15,710 nucleotides of DNA from Deinococcus radiopugnans ATCC 19172 (GCF_006335125.1 NZ_VDMO01000043.1:1-15710); one strand, 5' to 3'. Positions 1 through 8,407 are shown, counted from the stretch's first letter. The notes: generated by a model from the sequence alone, not told the origin. A program made the numbers and translations.

Positions 1-33
1 AATCTGGAGCCGCTTCCGGGGGGAAACAGCCGC

Positions 34-140
<107 letters not shown>

Positions 141-246
141 CCTCTCTACCGTTACTTTTTACCGATGCCGTGGCCGCGCGCCGGAGCGGGGTCCAAAGGA
201 GCTTGAGAAACGGCGCCCAGACGTCCGGCGATCTCCCCATCCGGGT

Positions 247-1260
247 TCAGACTGGGAGGGTCTGGCGCGATTCGCGCAGCAGTTCGGAAAGGCGTGACAG
301 GCAGCGGCTGTACTTCTTGGCGTAGGCGCCGTGGCGGTACGTGTCGTTAAACAGGGCCGCCAGGGGGATTCCTGTGAAGGCGGCAGGCAATCCCAGATCG
401 TAGAGCTTATCGATGAAATGCACGAACCGCAGGGCAACGTTCTGATCGGTCATCGGCACCAGATCCAGCACGCCCACCGCGCCGACACCCGACAGCAATC
501 CGGCGAAACGGCTGGGGTGAATCTTGAGCAGGTGGCGGTTCAGGTCACGGTGGCTGAGCACGGCCAGCGTTTCGGGAGTCTGGGCCGCCTGCCACGCCGC
601 GTATTCCGCCCCCGAGAACACGTCCTCGGGCCGGGTGCCGCGCTGGCGAAAGTCGGGGCCGTCCAGGCGGCGCGTCTCGAAGCGTTCGGCGATGCCCTGA
701 ATCTGGCGCTGAAAGTCGTTGGCATTGAAGCGGCCCTGGCCCAGCGCGCCGGGTTCGGTGTTGCTGGTGGCGATCACGGACGTGCCGCCGGGCATCAGCT
801 GGCCCAGAAAAGTGTTGGCCATGTGGGTGTTGCCGGGATCGTCCAGCTCGAACTCGTCGATCAGCAGCAGATCGTGGCCCCGGAAGGCATCCACGGCGCG
901 GGTCATGCCCAGGGCGCCGATCAGGTACATCAGATCCTGAAAGCTCATGATCGCGCGGATGCCGTCCGAGGCGTGGTAGGCGCTGGCCAGCAGGTGCGTC
1001 TTGCCCACGCCGAAGCCGCCGTCCAAGTACAAACCCTTGCCCTCTGGGCGGCGACGGCGGAACAGACGCAGACCGCTGGGTTTGTTCTGCGCCGCCCCCA
1101 CGAATGACCCCAGGCTGGCGCGGGCCTCGGCCTGACTGGGGTAGTCGGCGTTGGGGCGATACGTCTCGAAGCGGACGTCCTCAAAGCGGGCGCTGGGGGC
1201 AAGTTCTGCCGTCAGCGCTGCGGGATCGGGGGCGGGGTTGCGGGCGAGCAGGTCGATCAT
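247..1260 (-). CDS. zapE: ZapE/AFG1-family P-loop ATPase
   Basis: 337-residue P-loop ATPase of the AFG1/ZapE family. It has a Walker A motif GGFGVGKTH at residues 81-89, Walker B LLLIDEFEL at 131-139 and a sensor-1-like ATSN at 164-167. The stretch TSNTEPGALGQGRF resembles the actinobacterial type of AFG1 protein. In E. coli ZapE binds the FtsZ ring and its mitochondrial relative works with proteases, but the job in this lineage is not settled, so the name stands for family membership. The start at 1260 is supported by GGAGG nine bases upstream. The gene begins 24 bases after the S4 gene on the same strand, so the two are probably cotranscribed. No clear terminator is seen between its stop and position 141. 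Confidence 0.85.
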   Translation of the reverse strand: MIDLLARNPAPDPAALTAELAPSARFEDVRFETYRPNADYPSQAEARASLGSFVGAAQNKPSGLRLFRRRRPEGKGLYLDGGFGVGKTHLLASAYHASDGIRAIMSFQDLMYLIGALGMTRAVDAFRGHDLLLIDEFELDDPGNTHMANTFLGQLMPGGTSVIATSNTEPGALGQGRFNANDFQRQIQGIAERFETRRLDGPDFRQRGTRPEDVFSGAEYAAWQAAQTPETLAVLSHRDLNRHLLKIHPSRFAGLLSGVGAVGVLDLVPMTDQNVALRFVHFIDKLYDLGLPAAFTGIPLAALFNDTYRHGAYAKKYSRCLSRLSELLRESRQTLPV

Positions 1261-1284
1261 GCCCCTTCCCCTCCGGCAACCCGG

Positions 1285-1983
1285 TTATTTGTGGACTTCA
1301 AGTTCCACCTTGTAGTTGCCGCGCCGCGTCTCGTTGACCACGCGCTTGAAGTCAATGCGGCCCAGTCCGTCGGCGCTGAGGCTGTCGCCTTCACGGATGT
1401 CGCTGCTGGCACGGGCCGGGCCGCCGTTGAGCCTGACCTTGCCGCCGTCGATGCCCTGCTGAAAATATGCCCGGCTGACGCCAAAGCCCTTGGCCCCCAC
1501 CACGTCCACACGCATGGAGGACACCACCACCTCACGGATCTTGCTGCCCCGGCCGGCGGTCTCGCCGACTTCCTCAACCGCAACGTCGCGGCCTCCCAGC
1601 GCGGTCAACCCTTCAAGGGTCTGGGCGGCTTTCCCGGTGGCGGCGATCAGAAAGCTGCCGCGTTCCTCGCGCACGTCGCCCAGCTGCTCCTCGTTCAGTT
1701 CCAGGCGGCGCAGCTGCACCAGGAAATCCTGCTCGTCCCACGCGGGGGCGGCCTGGGCCGGGGTCAGGCGCAGCACCATGACGCCCGCATCGACTTCGGG
1801 GATGTGGGCGGGGTGCAGGGTCAGCACCACCCGGCGCGCGTCGGGAAAGCCCCCGGCGATGCGGTGGCGCACCTCTTCGTCGTTCAGCAGGCGGCGGTCG
1901 ATCTCGTCGCCGTCCATGAATCCGGTGCGGACCACGCGGCCTCCGCGCGCCTGGGCCACCAATGTGGAGAGTTTCTGCTTCAT
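1285..1983 (-). CDS. S4-domain RNA-binding protein, YlmH-like
   Basis: 232-residue protein with a C-terminal S4 RNA-binding domain at about residues 157-220 (SMRVDVVGAKGFGVSRAYF, then GKVRLNG). The N-terminal part, roughly residues 30-140, has the layout of the YlmH family: a GG..DARRVVL stretch and a middle fold resembling an RNA-recognition module. YlmH-type proteins bind ribosomal RNA or the ribosome, and in Firmicutes the gene lies near cell-division genes. Here it precedes a zapE-like gene. The frame is open back to 2091, but the extra 36 residues look like translated intergenic DNA. The start at 1983 fits family length and has a TATCCT box 7 bases before it and no good ribosome site, pointing to a leaderless message. 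Confidence 0.8.
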   Translation of the reverse strand: MKQKLSTLVAQARGGRVVRTGFMDGDEIDRRLLNDEEVRHRIAGGFPDARRVVLTLHPAHIPEVDAGVMVLRLTPAQAAPAWDEQDFLVQLRRLELNEEQLGDVREERGSFLIAATGKAAQTLEGLTALGGRDVAVEEVGETAGRGSKIREVVVSSMRVDVVGAKGFGVSRAYFQQGIDGGKVRLNGGPARASSDIREGDSLSADGLGRIDFKRVVNETRRGNYKVELEVHK

Positions 1984-1990
1984 GCCCGCC

Positions 1991-1996
1991 AGGATA
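1991..1996 (-). promoter_or_regulatory. Leaderless-type -10 box of the S4 gene
   Basis: TATCCT on the minus strand ends 7 bases before the ATG at 1983. This is the TANNNT-to-start spacing of leaderless Deinococcus genes and helps fix the start codon. No convincing -35 is visible. Confidence 0.45.
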
Positions 1997-2181
1997 GTGC
2001 GTGGAGGCAGAGAGAATGGAGCGGCACGGCAAACCACAACACGGGGTGGCAGGCGCTTAACCTGTCCAGCCTCCCCCTCAGACGAGGCCATCCCGAAGCC
2101 GCATGGCCCTTCGCATCCTGCCCACCAACCACGATGATGCGCCCCCTTTTCATTCTGCCAGTCCCTAAACCCTATAGAGAG

Positions 2182-2198
2182 TTTCGCCCTGAGCGAAA
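2182..2198. promoter_or_regulatory. Palindrome upstream of ruvB, candidate operator
   Basis: TTTCGC, 5 bases, GCGAAA form perfect 6-bp arms, and one further pair matches after a mismatch. The palindrome lies over the expected -35 position of the ruvB promoter, 7 bases before its TAAACT box, so a bound protein would block polymerase. It does not resemble the Deinococcus radiation/desiccation motif (TTATG...CATAA), and no such motif is visible between 1984 and 2216. Confidence 0.4.
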
Positions 2199-2204
2199 TT
2201 AGAG

Positions 2205-2210
2205 TAAACT
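2205..2210 (+). promoter_or_regulatory. Leaderless-type -10 box of ruvB
   Basis: TAAACT is followed after 6 bases by the ruvB ATG at 2217. No purine-rich ribosome site lies between them, so the transcript would start at or next to the start codon. Confidence 0.5.
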
Positions 2211-2216
2211 ACCGCC

Positions 2217-3212
2217 ATGACCGAACCGCTCGACGCCGCGCTGCGGCCCAAGTCACTGACCGAATACGTGGGCCAGGAGAAGCTGAAGGACAAGCTGACC
2301 GTGTATCTCCAGGCCGCCCGTGGGCGCAAGGAGGCGCTGGATCACACGCTGCTGTTCGGGCCTCCGGGGCTGGGCAAGACCACCCTGGCGCACATTATTG
2401 CCGCCGAACTGGGCGTGAACATCCGCGTGACCTCCGGCCCGGCGATTGAAAAGCCCGGCGATCTGGCGGCCATTCTGACCAACAGCCTGGAAGAGGGCGA
2501 CGTGCTGTTCATCGACGAGATCCACCGGCTGGGGCGGGTGGCCGAGGAGCACCTGTACCCGGCGATGGAGGACTTCAAGCTGGACATCGTGCTGGGCCAG
2601 GGGCCGGCAGCGCGAACCATCGAGCTGCCGCTGCCGCGCTTCACGCTGGTGGGCGCCACGACGCGGCCCGGACTGATCAGCGCGCCGATGCGGTCGCGTT
2701 TCGGGATCATCGAGCACCTGGAGTACTACACCGCCGAGGAAATCGCCACCAACCTGCTGCGCGACGCCCGGCTGCTGGGCTTCGGGCTTGCGGAGGACGC
2801 CGCGCTGGAAATCGGCGCCCGCTCACGCGGCACCATGCGCATTGCCAAGCGGCTGCTGCGCCGGGTGCGCGACTACGCTGAGGTGGCCGGGGAGGGCACC
2901 ATCGAGCTGGAGCGTTCCTACAGCGCGCTGGACAAACTGGGGCTGGACGCGGCGGGACTGGACGACCGCGACAAGAAGTACCTGGAAACGCTGATCCACC
3001 GCTTTGCGGGCGGGCCGGTGGGAGTGGACACGCTGGCCACCGCCATTTCCGAGGACGCGCTGACTCTGGAAGACGTGTACGAGCCGTACCTGATCCAGCT
3101 GGGCTTTATCAAGCGCACGCCGCGCGGCCGGGTGGCAACGGCGCACGCCTATGACCACCTGGGGCTGCCGGTAGGCGGGGCGGACGGGGATCTGGGGCTG
3201 TACACGAACTGA
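2217..3212 (+). CDS. ruvB: Holliday junction branch migration helicase RuvB
   Basis: 331-residue AAA+ motor of the RuvAB complex, which drives branch migration of Holliday junctions in recombinational repair. Visible motifs are Walker A GPPGLGKT (48-55), Walker [10 protein letters not shown] (97-105), sensor 1 GATTR (146-150), an SRFG stretch at 160-163 that carries the likely arginine finger, and the sensor-2 region [17 protein letters not shown] (203-219). Most RuvB proteins have SRGTPRIA, so Pro is Met here. The C-terminal winged helix ends in RTPRGRVAT. Length is typical of the family. The gene stands alone: no ruvA or ruvC in the window, which is common in Deinococcus. Its start is set by conserved N-terminal sequence and a TANNNT box. 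A palindrome over the promoter suggests regulation. Confidence 0.97.
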   Translation: MTEPLDAALRPKSLTEYVGQEKLKDKLTVYLQAARGRKEALDHTLLFGPPGLGKTTLAHIIAAELGVNIRVTSGPAIEKPGDLAAILTNSLEEGDVLFIDEIHRLGRVAEEHLYPAMEDFKLDIVLGQGPAARTIELPLPRFTLVGATTRPGLISAPMRSRFGIIEHLEYYTAEEIATNLLRDARLLGFGLAEDAALEIGARSRGTMRIAKRLLRRVRDYAEVAGEGTIELERSYSALDKLGLDAAGLDDRDKKYLETLIHRFAGGPVGVDTLATAISEDALTLEDVYEPYLIQLGFIKRTPRGRVATAHAYDHLGLPVGGADGDLGLYTN

Positions 3213-3294
3213 TCCCGTCTTGCTCTGATTCCCGAACATCCGGGAACCCCACCGGATGTTCGTCCATCGCCGCAAGACGGGAGTGTTGCCACTC
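3213..3294. repeat. Nested inverted-repeat element after ruvB
   Basis: The element begins right after the ruvB stop. Outer arms TCCCGTCTTGC (3213-3223) and its exact complement (3272-3282) enclose a second perfect pair, CGAACATCCGG (3233-3243) and CCGGATGTTCG (3252-3262), with an 8-base loop. A third small hairpin (GAGTG, TTGC, CACTC, 3281-3294) shares the outer right arm. No U-run follows. The structure exceeds what a simple terminator needs and resembles the dispersed intergenic palindromes known in Deinococcus genomes, though only one copy is in this window. It may still stop ruvB transcription. Confidence 0.65.
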
Positions 3295-3347
3295 GCTTCG
3301 CTCGGGTTCGTCTTCGACTCACCGCAAGTTGGTCTGACGGCCCAACG

Positions 3348-3385
3348 GGACGCGCCCCCAGTGACCCCGTTCCGGGGCCGCGTCC
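3348..3385. repeat. Second hairpin before the ArsC-like gene
   Basis: GGACGCG (3348-3354) pairs with CGCGTCC (3379-3385), and inside it CCCCG, TTC, CGGGG (3365-3377) forms a tight stem. It lies 7 bases before the TATGCT promoter box of the next gene, so it could be a terminator for readthrough from the left or part of the promoter region. It is separate from the nested repeat at 3213-3294. Confidence 0.4.
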
Positions 3386-3391
3386 GGCGTC

Positions 3392-3397
3392 TATGCT
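3392..3397 (+). promoter_or_regulatory. Leaderless-type -10 box of the ArsC-like gene
   Basis: TATGCT is followed after 6 bases by the ATG at 3404, the same spacing as at ruvB. There is no ribosome-binding site between them. Confidence 0.5.
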
Positions 3398-3403
3398 TTC
3401 CCC

Positions 3404-3763
3404 ATGAGCGCCCCTCAGGTTCAGGTCTTCGGCACGAAAAAAAGCAAGGAAACCCGCGCCGCCGAGCGCTTCTTCAAAGAGCGCAAGGTCAAGATTCATT
3501 TTGTGGATCTGACGCAGCGCCCCATTGCGAAGGGCGAACTGATGCGCTTCGTGCAGAAGTTTGGGCTGAATGCCCTGCTGGACCTGGAAGGCAAGGCCTA
3601 CGAGCGCAGCAATCTGGCATACCTGCGCACCACCGAAGAAGGCGTCATCGCCAAAGTGATCGAGACGCCCGAACTGCTGCGCCTGCCGCTGGTGCGCGGC
3701 GGCAAGGTGCTCAGCGTGGGCGAGGATCTGCGCAGCTGGAAGGCCATGCTGGAGCAGGAATAA
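3404..3763 (+). CDS. ArsC/Spx-like thioredoxin-fold protein lacking cysteine
   Basis: 119-residue protein with the ArsC/Spx/YffB fold pattern: a beta strand VQVFGTKKS, helix ETRAAERFFKER, strand KIHFVDLTQRP, a helical insert with RFVQKFGLNALLD, and a C-terminal LPLVRGGKVLSVGEDLRSW. In arsenate reductases and Spx the loop after the first strand carries the redox or catalytic cysteine. Here that position is Ser14 (GTKKSKET), and the whole protein has no cysteine. It therefore cannot be a classical arsenate reductase; it may be a binding or regulatory protein, and I recall similar GTKKS proteins in Actinobacteria and Deinococcus. The gene has a leaderless-type promoter, and its stop overlaps the galM start (TAATG), so the two are coupled. 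Family assignment is good; function unknown. Confidence 0.8.
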   Translation: MSAPQVQVFGTKKSKETRAAERFFKERKVKIHFVDLTQRPIAKGELMRFVQKFGLNALLDLEGKAYERSNLAYLRTTEEGVIAKVIETPELLRLPLVRGGKVLSVGEDLRSWKAMLEQE

Positions 3764-4854
3764 TGACCCCTGACCTTGAGACGCGGCGCTGGGGCACGCT
3801 GCCGGACGGCCAGGACGTTGGGCTGTTCGTCCTGCGCGCACCAAACGGGCTGACCGTGACCCTGGGCGAGTACGGCGCACGCCTGCTGCGGGTGCAGGTG
3901 CCGGACCGCCACGGCGTCCCCGGCGACGTGTTGTTGGGGCATCCCGATCTGGAGGTGTACCTGACGCAGGAGGACGCGCTGTACTTTGGCGCCACGATTG
4001 GCCGGGTGGCCAACCGCATTGCGCGCGGGCGCTTCAAGCTGGACGGCACGGCGTATCGGCTGCCCATCAACGACCCGCCCAACCATCTGCACGGCGGTCC
4101 CGGCGGCTTTCATTCGGTGAAGTGGCTGGGCACGCCTACCACCGGCGAGGGTGGAACGCGCGGGGTGACGTTTTGCCTGCACAGCCCGGACGGTGAGGAC
4201 GGCTATCCAGGCGCCGTGGACGTGACCGCCCGCTACACCCTGAGCGACGACGGTGTCCTGACGCTGGAGTGCTGGGCGGACACCGACGCACCCACGCCCC
4301 TCAGCCTGACCAACCACGCGTACTGGAACCTGGCGGACGGCGGCGCGGGCAGCGTGCTGGACCACACCCTGAGTCTGCCCGCCTCAGAGTTTCTGGCGGT
4401 GGACGACACGGCGATTCCGACAGCCATGCTGGGCGTGGCGGGCACCCCCTTCGATTTCCGGGAGGGCAAAACGCTGGGCCAGGACATCGCCGCGCCCAGC
4501 CCCCAGCTTCAGGGGGCGGGCGGCTATGACCACCACTTTGTGCTGCCGGACAGCGGGGGCGAACTGCGCCGGGCGGCCGCCCTGGCTGATCCCGGCAGCG
4601 GACGCCAACTGGAAGTCTGGACCACGGAACACGGCGTGCAGCTCTACAGCGGCAACTTCCTGAGCGGTCAGGTGGTCGGCTGGGCCGGGGCACGTTACCG
4701 GCAGCACTCGGCAGTGTGCCTTGAAACCCAGCAGGCCCCCGACGCGGTGAACCAGCCCTGGCTGGACCGTCTGGGCACAGGCTCGGTGATCGTGCGGCCC
4801 GGCCAGCAGTACCGAACGCAAACCCAATGGCGTTTTTCAGCGCACCCGGAATGA
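3763..4854 (+). CDS. galM: Aldose 1-epimerase (galactose mutarotase family)
   Basis: 363-residue enzyme that interconverts the alpha and beta anomers of aldoses such as galactose or glucose, feeding sugar catabolism in the cytoplasm. Family motifs are in order: [11 protein letters not shown] (76-86), NHLHGG (107-112), TNHAYWNL with the catalytic His185 (183-190), GGYDHHF with Asp256 (253-259), YSGNF (295-299) and LETQ..PDAVN with the catalytic Glu321 (320-330). No signal peptide is visible. The start overlaps the preceding stop by one base and GGAGCAGGA lies just upstream, so translation is coupled to the ArsC-like gene. The exact sugar cannot be told from the sequence. Confidence 0.92.
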   Translation: MTPDLETRRWGTLPDGQDVGLFVLRAPNGLTVTLGEYGARLLRVQVPDRHGVPGDVLLGHPDLEVYLTQEDALYFGATIGRVANRIARGRFKLDGTAYRLPINDPPNHLHGGPGGFHSVKWLGTPTTGEGGTRGVTFCLHSPDGEDGYPGAVDVTARYTLSDDGVLTLECWADTDAPTPLSLTNHAYWNLADGGAGSVLDHTLSLPASEFLAVDDTAIPTAMLGVAGTPFDFREGKTLGQDIAAPSPQLQGAGGYDHHFVLPDSGGELRRAAALADPGSGRQLEVWTTEHGVQLYSGNFLSGQVVGWAGARYRQHSAVCLETQQAPDAVNQPWLDRLGTGSVIVRPGQQYRTQTQWRFSAHPE

Positions 4855-4876
4855 CGCAAGGCGCAGGGCCACACCA

Positions 4877-4898
4877 GCGGGCACGCCAGGACGCCCGC
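4877..4898 (+). terminator. Possible weak terminator after galM
   Basis: GCGGGC (4877-4882) and GCCCGC (4893-4898) can pair across a 10-base loop, but the run that follows, CCTTGCTCC, has few T residues. It lies 22 bases after the galM stop and before the ThuA promoter box. Confidence 0.3.
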
Positions 4899-4915
4899 CC
4901 TTGCTCCGCCCGCGC

Positions 4916-4921
4916 TACAGT
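4916..4921 (+). promoter_or_regulatory. Possible -10 box of the ThuA-like gene
   Basis: TACAGT lies 10 bases before the ATG at 4932, with GGGAG in between as a short ribosome site. This is close to the leaderless boxes elsewhere in the window but leaves room for a very short leader. Confidence 0.35.
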
Positions 4922-4931
4922 CGGGAGTGCC

Positions 4932-5666
4932 ATGACATCACCCAATGCGCTCCGCCTGACCGTCTGGAACGAGTACCGTCACGAGCTGGAAAACCCCGCC
5001 GTCAGCGCCCACTACCCGCAAGGTATTCATGCCGTGATTGCCGAGGGCCTGCGGGCGCACGGTTTTGAGAGCGTTCAGACCGCCACCCTGGACGAGCCGG
5101 AACACGGCCTCACCGACGAGGTGCTGAACAACACCGACGTCCTGCTGTGGTGGGGGCACAAGGCGCACGGCGACGTGTCCGACGAGATAGCGGCGAAGGT
5201 GGTGGCCCGCGTGCTGGACGGCATGGGCCTGATCGTGTTGCACTCGGGGCACTTCAGCAAGCCGTTCAAGACGCTGATGGGCACGGGCTGCGACCTGAAG
5301 TGGCGTGAGGCCGGCGAGCGGGAGCGGCTGTGGGTGGTCAATCCGGCGCACCCCATCGCGCAGGGCGTGGGCGAACACATCACGCTGGAGCACGAGGAGA
5401 TGTACGGCGAGCACTTCGACATCCCCGCCCCCGACGAGCTGGTCTTCGTGAGCTGGTTTGCGGGCGGCGAGGTGTTCCGCAGCGGTTGCACCTTCACGCG
5501 CGGGGGCGGCAAGATCTTCTACTTCCGGCCCGGCCACGAGACCTTCCCCACCTACCACAACTCCGAAATTCAGCGGGTGATTGCCAACGCCGCACGCTGG
5601 GCCATGCCGACGGCCAGTGCGCCGCGTTCGTTCGGGCACCGTCCTGAACCTCTGGAAAAGCTATGA
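4932..5666 (+). CDS. ThuA-like domain protein
   Basis: 244-residue ThuA-family protein with a class I amidotransferase-like fold. Conserved segments are VWNEYRHE (11-18 region), [56 protein letters not shown] and [19 protein letters not shown] near the C-terminus. ThuA was named for trehalose and sucrose use in Sinorhizobium, but its chemistry is not well defined. No signal peptide is present. The frame is open back to 4827 inside galM; the ATG at 4932 fits family length and follows GGGAG and a TACAGT box. The last 4 bases overlap the start of a Gfo/Idh/MocA oxidoreductase, the pairing also seen in thuAB-type loci, so both likely act on the same sugar derivative. No transporter is nearby. Confidence 0.85.
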   Translation: MTSPNALRLTVWNEYRHELENPAVSAHYPQGIHAVIAEGLRAHGFESVQTATLDEPEHGLTDEVLNNTDVLLWWGHKAHGDVSDEIAAKVVARVLDGMGLIVLHSGHFSKPFKTLMGTGCDLKWREAGERERLWVVNPAHPIAQGVGEHITLEHEEMYGEHFDIPAPDELVFVSWFAGGEVFRSGCTFTRGGGKIFYFRPGHETFPTYHNSEIQRVIANAARWAMPTASAPRSFGHRPEPLEKL

Positions 5667-6679
5667 CAGACGCCCCGCTGAACGTCGGCATCATCGGTGC
5701 GGGGGCGATCTCGCAGCGGCATTTCGAGGGGTACAGTCATGCCGGGGCCATCGTGACGGCTTTCGCCGAGCCGCACGACGGCACCCGGCACAGGCGGGAG
5801 ACCGAGTGGAACGCACGCGGTTACGCCGACTTCACCAAATTGCTGGAGGAGGGCGAGGTGCAGGCGGTGAGCATCTGCACGCCCAACGCCTTCCACGCCC
5901 CCGCCGCGCTGGCCGCCCTGAGCCGGGGCATTCATGTGCTGTGCGAGAAACCGCTGTCCCTGGATCTGGCGGCCTGCGACGAGATGATCGCGGCGGCGCG
6001 GGAGGGCGGGGCGATTCTCCAGACCGGACACCACCTGCGCTCCAGCCCCCCGGTGCAGACCGCCAAACGCCTGATCGACGAGGGCCGCCTCGGGCGCGTG
6101 ACCTTTATGCGGCTGCGGCAGGCCCACGACTGGGGCGGAGCGCCGGAAGTGCGCGGGGCCTTTGGCAGCCGGGCCGCGTCGGGCGGCGGCACGCTGCTGG
6201 ACAACGGCTGCCACATGATGGATCTGGCGCGGCACTTCGGCGGCGACGTGAGCAGCATCTCCGCCCGCATGGCGACGCTGAAATTCGACATTGAGGTGGA
6301 GGACACCAGCATCGCCACCCTGGACTTCAAGGGCGGCGGCTTCGCCAGCGTGGAGAACGCCTGGACGGCCACCGGCTGGGAAGAAAGTTTCGCCGTGTAC
6401 GGCACCGAGGGCGCGCTGGAATGCAGCAACCGCCTGGGCAAGCCCCGCCTACGCTTCGTCAACCGTGAATTCGGTTTCGGGCAGTGGGGCCAGACCGACG
6501 AGACGTGGTACGACTTCGCCACGCCGGACAACGCCCATGTCCGCAGCGTCGTCGCCTTCGTTCAGAGCATTCAGAGCGGCGCGCCCGTCGTCTGTACCGG
6601 CGAGGACGGGCGCGAGAGCGTGCGGCTGGTGCTGGGCGGCTACGAGAGTGCGCGGACGGGGCTGCCGGTTCGCTGGTAA
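5663..6679 (+). CDS. Gfo/Idh/MocA-family sugar oxidoreductase
   Basis: 338-residue NAD(P)-dependent oxidoreductase. The N-terminal Rossmann domain shows GIIGAGAIS (9-17) and the family EKP motif (CEKPLS, 94-99) whose lysine sits at the active site. In the C-terminal domain [19 protein letters not shown] (174-192) holds the usual Asp180 and His184 pair of this family. Substrates in the family include inositols, glucose and oxidised disaccharides; which applies here cannot be read from the sequence. It starts within an ATGA overlap with the ThuA-like gene, with GGAAAAG upstream, so the two are translationally coupled. ThuB of rhizobia belongs to the same superfamily, making a thuAB-like pair plausible. 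The stop is 19 bases from the stop of the converging carboxylesterase gene. Confidence 0.9.
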   Translation: MTDAPLNVGIIGAGAISQRHFEGYSHAGAIVTAFAEPHDGTRHRRETEWNARGYADFTKLLEEGEVQAVSICTPNAFHAPAALAALSRGIHVLCEKPLSLDLAACDEMIAAAREGGAILQTGHHLRSSPPVQTAKRLIDEGRLGRVTFMRLRQAHDWGGAPEVRGAFGSRAASGGGTLLDNGCHMMDLARHFGGDVSSISARMATLKFDIEVEDTSIATLDFKGGGFASVENAWTATGWEESFAVYGTEGALECSNRLGKPRLRFVNREFGFGQWGQTDETWYDFATPDNAHVRSVVAFVQSIQSGAPVVCTGEDGRESVRLVLGGYESARTGLPVRW

Positions 6680-6698
6680 CCCCTCCAGGCCCAGTCTT

Positions 6699-8300
6699 CT
6701 ACTGCAAATCCAGCGGCAGCCAGAAGGGGCAGCGGTGATCGTTGGAAAACAGGATGCTTTCCCGCACCCCGTCCGGCGTGAAGACCTGCACGTTGTTCCG
6801 CGCCGGATCGAAGGTTTTCCAGTCCGCCGAGGCGGGTTTCCCCGTCTTGATGAACGATACCCACGCCGCGCTGAAGGCGTCCGAGAGCTGACGCTGGGCG
6901 GGCGTGAAGTCGGCGGCGTCACCCAGCGCGTCCACCTTGCTCTGGAAGGCGTAGGCCAGGCTGCTGGAGTGATGTGACCCCAGGCCCGGCAGGTCTGGCG
7001 GGGTCTTGATGACGGTGACGGCGTTCGGATCGTCGAACTCGAAGGCGTAGACGGGGACGAATTTAGACAGCGCCGCGTCCACCCGCAACGACGGGCAACT
7101 GAACACCGCGTCGGTGAACATGGTGGCAAACGCCAGCGCGGGCGTGCCGAAGTTGCGGTACGGGTACTGGTTCAAGACCTTGACGGTATTTGCAGCCCCC
7201 ACGGTGAGTCCCGTGCCGCCCCAATACACCACCGGGCTGATCGGCTTGCCGTCCGGCGAGGCCACCGAGACGAACAGACGGCCCTCGTCGTGCGTGGTGC
7301 CGTTCATGACAGGCACGCGGTTGAACTGCCCGGTGCCGAACGCCTCGCGCAGGGTCAGGGGCAGCAGGGCCGAGGCGTACACCGGAGACCACACCAGATT
7401 GGACGCAGGCCGCAGGCCGGGAACCTTGGTCTTCAGCAGTTTCTCCACGGGCGCAGCACGCAGGCAGGTCAGATCATCGGCCTTGCAGTCCAGGTTCGTG
7501 GCGTACTTCTGGTTGCGGCTCTGCGCGTCGGCCAGCGTGACGCTGTTGCCAGGGCTGGTGCACAAGCCGCTCTGAATGATTGCCCCCCGGAACAGCCCGG
7601 CAGACTCTGGCGAGGCCAGATGGGCACAGACGCTCATGCCACCCGCCGACTCTCCAGCAATCGTGACCCTGCCCGGATCGCCGCCGAAGGCCGTGATGTT
7701 GTCCTGCACCCACCGCAATGCCGCCTGCTGATCCAGTAGGCCGTAGTTGCCCGACTGTCCGCCGCCGCCGCCGTCCTCGGCGCCCAGGGCGGCCAGCGAG
7801 AGCCAGCCCAACGCGCCCAGCCGGTAGTTGAGCGTCACCACGACAATGTTATTTTTCTGGGCCAGAACGCGGCCGTCGTAGGCACTGGCAGACCCGGCCG
7901 TGTAGGCCCCGCCGTGAATCCAGACCATCACGGGCAGCTTGCTCTGCGGGGTGGCCCCGTTCGGCGCGTACACGTTCAGGTACAGGCAATCTTCCTGGCC
8001 CTTGACCGCGCCCGGAGTTTCGCCGGGCAGGGCAAACAGCGCCAGCACCGTCTGGGCGCACTCGCCACCAAAGCGGCTGGCGTCGCGCGGCGTACTCCAG
8101 GCAGCGGCGGGCTGCGGGGGCTTCCAGCGCAGATTCCCCACGGGCGGCGCGGCATAGGGAAGGCCCAGGAAGGTGCGGACACCCGTCTGCTGGCCCACGA
8201 CAGCGCCCTGCCGGGTCTGCACCGTCACGGACGACTGCGCGTGGGCCAGGGAAAAGCAGGCCAGGGCCGAGAGAACCAGCGTTTGAAGCGGACGGATCAT
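6699..8300 (-). CDS. Secreted type-B carboxylesterase
   Basis: 533-residue alpha/beta-hydrolase of the carboxylesterase type-B family. An N-terminal signal peptide (hydrophobic 8-19, cleavage likely after AHA at 19-21) points to export. The oxyanion-hole motif is HGGAY (129-133), the nucleophile is Ser218 in GESAGG (216-221), the acid is probably Glu339 in THDEG, and the base is His444 or the neighbouring His443 in LGSHHSSSLAYAF. Paired cysteines (81 and 105, 272 and 279) fit extracytoplasmic disulfides. It would cleave carboxylic esters outside the cell; substrate unknown. The frame extends to 8363, but the start at 8300 has a strong GGAGGT 6 bases upstream and places the signal peptide at the N-terminus. 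It lies 107 bases behind the META gene on the same strand and may have its own promoter. Confidence 0.92.
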   Translation of the reverse strand: MIRPLQTLVLSALACFSLAHAQSSVTVQTRQGAVVGQQTGVRTFLGLPYAAPPVGNLRWKPPQPAAAWSTPRDASRFGGECAQTVLALFALPGETPGAVKGQEDCLYLNVYAPNGATPQSKLPVMVWIHGGAYTAGSASAYDGRVLAQKNNIVVVTLNYRLGALGWLSLAALGAEDGGGGGQSGNYGLLDQQAALRWVQDNITAFGGDPGRVTIAGESAGGMSVCAHLASPESAGLFRGAIIQSGLCTSPGNSVTLADAQSRNQKYATNLDCKADDLTCLRAAPVEKLLKTKVPGLRPASNLVWSPVYASALLPLTLREAFGTGQFNRVPVMNGTTHDEGRLFVSVASPDGKPISPVVYWGGTGLTVGAANTVKVLNQYPYRNFGTPALAFATMFTDAVFSCPSLRVDAALSKFVPVYAFEFDDPNAVTVIKTPPDLPGLGSHHSSSLAYAFQSKVDALGDAADFTPAQRQLSDAFSAAWVSFIKTGKPASADWKTFDPARNNVQVFTPDGVRESILFSNDHRCPFWLPLDLQ

Positions 8301-8407
8301 GGACAGACCTCCAGGGCAAGGGGCGGCGCTCTGTGCTGAATGGAATAATTCTCCCGCCAGCATAGAGCGCCCACCGTCTGCCCCGCTTCAGTTTTCTAGC
8401 CTCAGCC

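Noticed and set aside
153..206. TACTTT box followed after 6 bases by ATG at 165 on the plus strand
   Set aside because: The frame ends after 13 codons and resembles nothing; it is best seen as a chance match to the leaderless pattern.
331..1107. Long plus-strand open frame opposite the ZapE-like gene
   Set aside because: It mirrors codon bias of the minus-strand gene in GC-rich DNA, has no ribosome site and shows no family motif.
1291..2202. Long plus-strand frame across the S4 gene and the ruvB upstream region
   Set aside because: Antisense to a well-supported S4 protein and runs through the ruvB promoter; composition is typical of a shadow frame.
3256..3762. In-frame extension of galM upstream to 3256
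   Set aside because: It crosses the nested repeat and the whole ArsC-like gene in another frame; galM motifs begin only after the ATG at 3763.
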